Source: Lyngbya sp. CCAP 1446/10
GTDB taxonomy: Bacteria > Cyanobacteriota > Cyanobacteriia > Cyanobacteriales > Microcoleaceae
Reading direction: 5' to 3'
DNA length: 37,298 nt
Assembly: GCF_026130175.1 (NCBI RefSeq)
Contig: NZ_JAIGNI010000158.1
Span: 1 to 37,298 of the forward strand
Positions 33,452-37,298 of the stretch are shown here, piece after piece (position 1 is the first letter of the stretch; every line of letters starts with the position of its first letter). The notes beneath the pieces are model-generated. The model ran no database searches, was not told where the DNA came from, and saw nothing but the letters and a program-made list of their open reading frames with translations. The position numbers and the translations under genes are program-made.

Positions 33452-35131
33452 ATGGATACAACGGCGGCGGTTTTATACAACAAAGAGGGTTACGACACCG
33501 GAGGGAAAAAACTTCTAGGGCGTCATTCAGCCGGAGAAGGATTTCTCAAAAGCTTAGTCCAACACGGAACCGCTGACTCTCTCTACTGTTGCGCAGACAG
33601 CGAAGCAACTTTTAAGGAGTTTTGTTCGCGCATCCAACCTTGGCTGCAACAACCGCGGAAAGTCCGCTGGATTTCGACGGATCGACCAGATTTGCTATCT
33701 CAACCAGGTACAGTCTATCGACCCGATCCCGCCCTGGCAGATCTGGTTTGGGGGCGCAGATTTGTCGATCAGCGGGCTTACAGCGTTTGCGGTGTTACCC
33801 ACACGATCGCAACTAAGTATGTCATGGAATCGATCGGCAATTTGATCACTGCACCAGTTCAGCCTTGGGACGCCCTAATCTGCACATCTAACGCCGTGAA
33901 AACAGCCGTAGAAGGAGTTATGACCGAGTGGTCTGAGTATTTAGCGCAGCGCAACGGCGGTAAACCCGAAATTTTGGTCAAATTGCCCGTTATTCCCCTA
34001 GGAGTGGATTGCAGCGCGTTTCCGCAGGGTGCCGAAGCAGTCGAGGTGGGCGATCGGCAACGGCAAGAACTCGGCATTTCTCCCGGCGATATAGTCGTGT
34101 TATTTGTCGGCCGATTGACGTTTTCTGCCAAAGCCCATCCGGTACCAATGTACATCGCCCTGGAACGCGCCGCCCAGCAGACAAAGGCGAAAATCCACTT
34201 AATTCAAGCCGGTTGGATCGAAGATCCGAGAGAAGAACCCGACTTTAAAAATAGCGCCCAAATATTTTGTCCGTCCGTAAATGCTATTTTTCTAGACGGC
34301 AGAAATCTAGAAATTAGAGTTAATATTTGGTCGGCTGCTGACATTTTTATTTCGCTTTCCGACAACATTCAAGAAACCTTCGGACTAACGCCAATTGAAG
34401 CAATGGCAAACGGACTACCAGCCATAGTTTCAGATTGGAATGGATACAAAGAATCAGTACGCCACGAAATCGACGGTTTCCGCATTCCCACACTCATCCC
34501 GCCGCCGGAAGCTTGTTTAGATTTAGCGCTAAATTATCACGACGGTAGCTTAAATTGGCCGACTTACATGGGTCACACTTCCCTCGCCACAGCCGTTGAT
34601 ATTGATGCCTGCACCCGCGCTTTGTGCCAATTAATTGACAACCCGGAATTGAGAAAGCGCATGGGGGAAAATGCGAGACAAAGGGCGAGGAAGATTTATG
34701 ATTGGAAAGTCGTAATTGCAGCTTACGAACAGTTGTGGCGGGAATTAGCAGAAATTCGTGGTTCTGCACCAGAGTCAGCACCTGTAAAAGCCGGAAAACC
34801 GCCTTATCCGCTGGGCGACGATCCGTTTCGGGTGTTGGGTCATTATGCGACTAGAACTTTAACCAATGATATGATGCTGAGTCTGGGTGCGATCGCCACA
34901 CCAGAACTTTTGAGAGAGTTGCAAACAATTTGGTTTACCAGCTTCGGTCAAGACCGCAGAATATCTGTTAAAATTCAGATAGAAATGCTGGATAAAATTA
35001 AGCAACAGGGTGCTGTCAGCGCGACGGAACTTCTCAGGTGTTACGCCACAAATGAGCAAGAATCAGCATACCTATATCGGACGATGCTCTATCTTGTGAA
35101 ATTTGGTATCTTAGTTATTGGTAATGGGTAA
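33452..35131 (+). CDS. Family 4 glycosyltransferase with C-terminal helical extension
   Basis: The 559-residue GT-B enzyme has an N-terminal Rossmann half that starts AAVLYNKEGYDTGGKKLLGR and contains IAYK-like start features such as GRHSAGEGFLKSLVQHG. The donor-binding half has GDIVVLFVGRLTFSAKAHPV and the retaining E-x7-E motif in QETFGLTPIEAMANGLPAIV. GT4 enzymes transfer sugars from nucleotide donors with retention. After about residue 425 there is an extra region of 130 residues (DPFRVLGHYATRTLTNDMML, then KIQIEMLDKIKQQGAVSATE and LYRTMLYLVKFGILVI) that looks like a small helical or winged-helix domain of unknown role. No signal peptide is present. A heptamer array starts right after the stop codon. 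Confidence 0.87.
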   Translation: MDTTAAVLYNKEGYDTGGKKLLGRHSAGEGFLKSLVQHGTADSLYCCADSEATFKEFCSRIQPWLQQPRKVRWISTDRPDLLSQPGTVYRPDPALADLVWGRRFVDQRAYSVCGVTHTIATKYVMESIGNLITAPVQPWDALICTSNAVKTAVEGVMTEWSEYLAQRNGGKPEILVKLPVIPLGVDCSAFPQGAEAVEVGDRQRQELGISPGDIVVLFVGRLTFSAKAHPVPMYIALERAAQQTKAKIHLIQAGWIEDPREEPDFKNSAQIFCPSVNAIFLDGRNLEIRVNIWSAADIFISLSDNIQETFGLTPIEAMANGLPAIVSDWNGYKESVRHEIDGFRIPTLIPPPEACLDLALNYHDGSLNWPTYMGHTSLATAVDIDACTRALCQLIDNPELRKRMGENARQRARKIYDWKVVIAAYEQLWRELAEIRGSAPESAPVKAGKPPYPLGDDPFRVLGHYATRTLTNDMMLSLGAIATPELLRELQTIWFTSFGQDRRISVKIQIEMLDKIKQQGAVSATELLRCYATNEQESAYLYRTMLYLVKFGILVIGNG

Positions 35132-35433
35132 TTCAGTTGACAGTTGACAGTTGACAGTTGACAGTAATTTAGAATGAGTAATCGAGCATTGTTCATACTA
35201 AATCCAATAATACTCGGCGGTTGAAACCGCGACTATACAAACGATGTCCGCCTCCGCGGACTGAAGATTAGAGTAAATTTAGGGTACGCGCTGGGCCCAC
35301 AAAAGCCCAATCATAAACGTGGGCAAAAAAACGATTTATTTAGTCCCTGTGCATAAGTCATGGACTACTAACTAATGACTAATGACTACTGACTACTGAC
35401 TACTGACTACTGACTACTGACTCTTAAAAAACT
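35132..35433. repeat. Repeat-filled spacer: two heptamer arrays and a dispersed repeat
   Basis: 35134-35165 is a CAGTTGA heptamer array starting three bases after the GT4 stop. 35216-35270 is the second copy of the GGCGGTTGAAACC/ACAAACGATGT repeat, here with a GC-rich hairpin CCGCCTCCGCGG. 35362-35422 is a GACTACT heptamer array ending 11 bases before the next start codon. No gene is present. Confidence 0.8.
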
Positions 35434-36018
35434 ATGCTTAAAAAATCAGGACTATTAGAGATAATTGCTGGTAAGAATCGCGGTTTGCTAGCCACTGCAA
35501 CCGACAAACAGGCGATCTTAAGTGCGATCGCCCAATTGGAAGATTATAACCCCACCCCGCGCCCTATCGAAGCCACAGAGCTTTTAAACGGCGATTGGCG
35601 GTTATTGTACACCAGCAGCCGCGCCCTGCTGAATCTTGACAGTTTTCCCTTGTTAAAATTGGGTCAAATTTATCAATCTATCCGCGTCAAAGAATCCAAA
35701 ATATACAATATTGCTGAACTTTACGGCTTGCCTTACTTAGAAGGAATAGTCAGCGTGGCTGCCAAATTTGAGGCGACTTCCGAACGGCGAGTACAAGTAA
35801 AATTTGAGCGCTCAATTTTAGGTTTACGCAGGTTAATCGGGTATGAATCTCCAGTTGAGTTTATCAATCAAATTGAGTCTGGAAAAAAGTTCACTGCTAT
35901 AGATTTTGGGCTAGATAGTCGCGAACAACAAGGATGGCTAGACATTACTTATTTGGATAGCGATTTGCGGATCGGGCGCGGGAATGAAGGAAGTGTTTTT
36001 GTATTGACAAAAGAGTGA
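35434..36018 (+). CDS. PAP/fibrillin (plastid-lipid-associated) family protein
   Basis: The 194-residue protein belongs to the plastoglobulin/fibrillin family shared by cyanobacteria and chloroplasts. The lipocalin-like core is seen in ELLNGDWRLLYTSSRALLNL, FPLLKLGQIYQSIRVKESKI, YGLPYLEGIVSVAAKFEATS and a final WLDITYLDSDLRIGRGNEGS, the usual C-terminal strand signature (D-L-R-I-G-R-G-N-x-G-S). These proteins bind hydrophobic molecules and associate with thylakoids or lipid droplets, supporting photoprotection. The length is normal, and there is no signal peptide. The heptamer array just upstream occupies the position where a promoter and ribosome-binding site would be expected. Confidence 0.92.
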   Translation: MLKKSGLLEIIAGKNRGLLATATDKQAILSAIAQLEDYNPTPRPIEATELLNGDWRLLYTSSRALLNLDSFPLLKLGQIYQSIRVKESKIYNIAELYGLPYLEGIVSVAAKFEATSERRVQVKFERSILGLRRLIGYESPVEFINQIESGKKFTAIDFGLDSREQQGWLDITYLDSDLRIGRGNEGSVFVLTKE

Positions 36019-36258
36019 TTTTGCGATCGAGTGCGATCTTTTAGCATTCTCGAATTGTTACCAGAAAGAATTGGTTGAAAGCCTCTCCCTTTTAGGAATA
36101 AATTAAAATCAGACTATTCATTTCATTACTCCAATCCTCTTCCTTCTGAGTAGATGTCGCTCTCAAGCTGTCAACTGAAGTAATTCTCGATCGAATAGAA
36201 CCGTCAAGCGCATAAACAGTTACACATTTTTAGAAAAAATCTATTCTTGTTTAAAGCT
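36019..36258. other. Intergenic region before the ParD-like gene
   Basis: No gene or repeat is recognised. The stretch is AT-rich and carries isolated CGATCG motifs only. Confidence 0.4.
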
Positions 36259-36286
36259 CTGACAATGTTGATGTTTGTGCTAAGCT
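36259..36286 (+). promoter_or_regulatory. Candidate sigma-70 promoter of the ParD-like gene
   Basis: CTGACA (-35 like) and TAAGCT (-10 like) are separated by 16 bases and lie about 60 bases before the start codon. An AAAGGAG ribosome-binding site sits 7 bases before the ATG at 36347. Confidence 0.35.
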
Positions 36287-36346
36287 AATCTACAAAAGAT
36301 GTCACGCTCGTGCAGTAACCTTTCTGTGAGTTAAAGGAGCAAATCA

Positions 36347-36616
36347 ATGAATATTGTCTTAAAGCCGGAATATGAAGAGTTTATTCGATCGCAAATTCAA
36401 AGCGGAAAATATGGCAGCGTTGAAGAACTAATTGGAGAAGCGATATTACTTTTAAAACAACGAGAACAACGCATCGAGGAGCTGCGCCAGAAAATAGCAG
36501 TTGGAACTGCACAAATTGCTGAGGGACAGGTGACAGACGGAGAAGTTGTGTTTGCCAGACTTCAAGAAAATATCGATAAAATGCAACAATCAGGAGTGTC
36601 AGTAACCCAGCCCTAA
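36347..36616 (+). CDS. ParD-like type II antitoxin, apparently without a toxin partner
   Basis: In this 89-residue protein, the N-terminal ribbon-helix-helix segment reads MNIVLKPEYEEFIRSQIQSG, then KYGSVEELIGEAILLLKQRE. This is the typical ParD start (strand, helix, YxSxxEVVxxALxLL helix), and it is followed by a flexible toxin-binding tail. An AAAGGAG site seven bases upstream supports the start. ParD antitoxins normally neutralise a ParE toxin encoded immediately downstream and repress their own promoter as a dimer. No ParE-like frame is found in the 500 bases that follow, so the antitoxin is orphan or the toxin has decayed. The C-terminus (QQSGVSVTQP) looks complete. Confidence 0.82.
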   Translation: MNIVLKPEYEEFIRSQIQSGKYGSVEELIGEAILLLKQREQRIEELRQKIAVGTAQIAEGQVTDGEVVFARLQENIDKMQQSGVSVTQP

Positions 36617-36806
36617 AGGGACGCTCGCTTGTAAGAGCAATCAAGCAAGCTGTGCTGACCGTCTATCTATCGTCTTAACTGACTAGCATTATTTGAGTCA
36701 TGACACTCCTTGAATGCAGCCCTAGTTTTCCGCTCTGTCCGGTAGCTATACCTGATTAAGTATTAACATTGACGCCTCAAAACAAAACCCCTAAAGCAGA
36801 GATTGC

Positions 36807-37084
36807 ATGAGCTTACTTTTCCCGTTAAGTATGATTTGTAGCAAGAAGCCAGCCCTGGCACAGATCACGTAAATTTGACCAACCTCGCCAGAGGACTTGA
36901 ATCCCAATTGGAGATTTACGCCGATGTTGAAGATAGCCTCCAAGATAAGCAACCGATTCCACTGCCCAGGCAACCGTTAACACAGGCGGAAATTTTGGGA
37001 ATCTCGCCTTTAAAACTTGAATTTGTACTGGACTTAGAATTTCAACCGCAGGAGAATCAGGTTGATTACGATGTAGATAAGTAA
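36807..37084 (+). pseudogene. Possible decayed exported-protein gene
   Basis: An ATG at 36807 encodes MSLLFPLSMICSKKPALAQI, which ends like a signal peptide (PALA-Q) but stops after one more residue. A one-base shift leads directly into an open frame (TTG at 36875) reading TNLARGLESQLEIYADVEDS, then QPIPLPRQPLTQAEILGISP. It ends at 37084. Joined, they would form a short exported protein of about 90 residues. The composition of the second frame looks coding, but no family is recognised and the opposite strand is also open here. This is a weak call. Confidence 0.3.
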
Positions 37085-37154
37085 TTTGTAAAAGCTCGAC
37101 GGCACAAACACTTAAAAAGCCTAAGAGACCTCCACAAAAAGAATGATCCAACAG

Positions 37155-37298
37155 CTATGTGGGTTTAGCGAAAATTTCCACGAACCATTTTTGAAGATTG
37201 GGGAGGCGATTAATCTGGGTTTCAATTTCTGCCCTAGCTAATTTATTGAGTGTAACTCCTGTGGAGTAAATTGTTTCTACCAATGTCACTACTGGATT
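37155..37298 (-). CDS. C-terminal end of a gene running off the window
   Basis: The minus strand is open from the window edge to a TAG at 37155-37157 and encodes 47 residues: NPVVTLVETIYSTGVTLNKL, then ARAEIETQINRLPNLQKWFV and a short tail. The RLPNLxKWFV ending and the YxTGVxL segment recall the C-terminus of a group of cyanobacterial transposases, but the family cannot be fixed from this piece. The catalytic part lies outside the window. Confidence 0.5.
   Translation of the reverse strand, partial: NPVVTLVETIYSTGVTLNKLARAEIETQINRLPNLQKWFVEIFAKPT

Noticed and set aside
36825..37151. Minus-strand 108-residue frame near the end of the window
   Set aside because: Composition is unconvincing and the opposite frame looks more coding-like; no motif was recognised.

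Overview
The window comes from a filamentous, non-heterocystous cyanobacterium, most likely of the Microcoleus/Oscillatoria type. The evidence is the many HIP1 octamers (GCGATCGC), heptamer STRR arrays (TTGACAG/GACTACT type), an inducible NDH-1MS CO2-uptake gene cluster, and cyanobacterial families such as DUF3134, PAP/fibrillin, TIGR02652-like and cyanobacterial VKOR-thioredoxin. The genus is an inference; no rRNA or tRNA gene was seen.

Layout. 1-3,200 is an insertion-sequence graveyard: an ISAs1-type transposase tail, an ISKra4-type transposase broken at both ends, and a frameshifted IS1634-type element (1068-3165) sitting against the ISKra4 fragment. 3,500-6,500 (minus strand) holds a His-rich Zn/Cd P-type ATPase followed by a VKOR-thioredoxin disulfide-forming protein. 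6,880-9,850 holds an IS5-type transposase remnant, a fused glycosyltransferase-like/sulfotransferase gene and a second sulfotransferase. 10,050-11,820 holds a VOC protein, a zinc-ribbon protein and a gamma-carbonic anhydrase. 11,850-13,900 is an AT-rich two-gene unit, a DUF262 protein followed by a divergent RelA/SpoT-fold protein; this is the best candidate for an undescribed defence or toxin-antitoxin-like system. 14,045-18,300 holds a GH116 glycosidase, a small unknown protein and an LRR lipoprotein. 18,363-22,409 encodes a 1348-residue secreted RTX/Calx-beta protein with a Pro-Thr linker.

23,287-29,740 (all minus strand) is the CO2-uptake cluster, in transcription order ndhF3, a Tat-signal beta-carbonic anhydrase, ndhD3, an exported OB-fold protein, and cupA/chpY. 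NdhF3, NdhD3 and CupA form the module that hydrates CO2 at the thylakoid. The two interposed exported proteins are not part of the canonical ndhF3-ndhD3-cupA-cupS order, and no fasciclin-type cupS is seen in the window.

30,097-37,298 holds a GT2 glycosyltransferase, mraY, a DUF3134 gene, a GT4 glycosyltransferase, a PAP/fibrillin gene, an orphan ParD-like antitoxin, a probably decayed exported-protein gene and the 3' end of a gene that runs off the window.

The window is rich in small dispersed repeats. Heptamer arrays often abut stop or start codons, and two repeat families have entered reading frames and are translated (in the GH116 and GT2 proteins).
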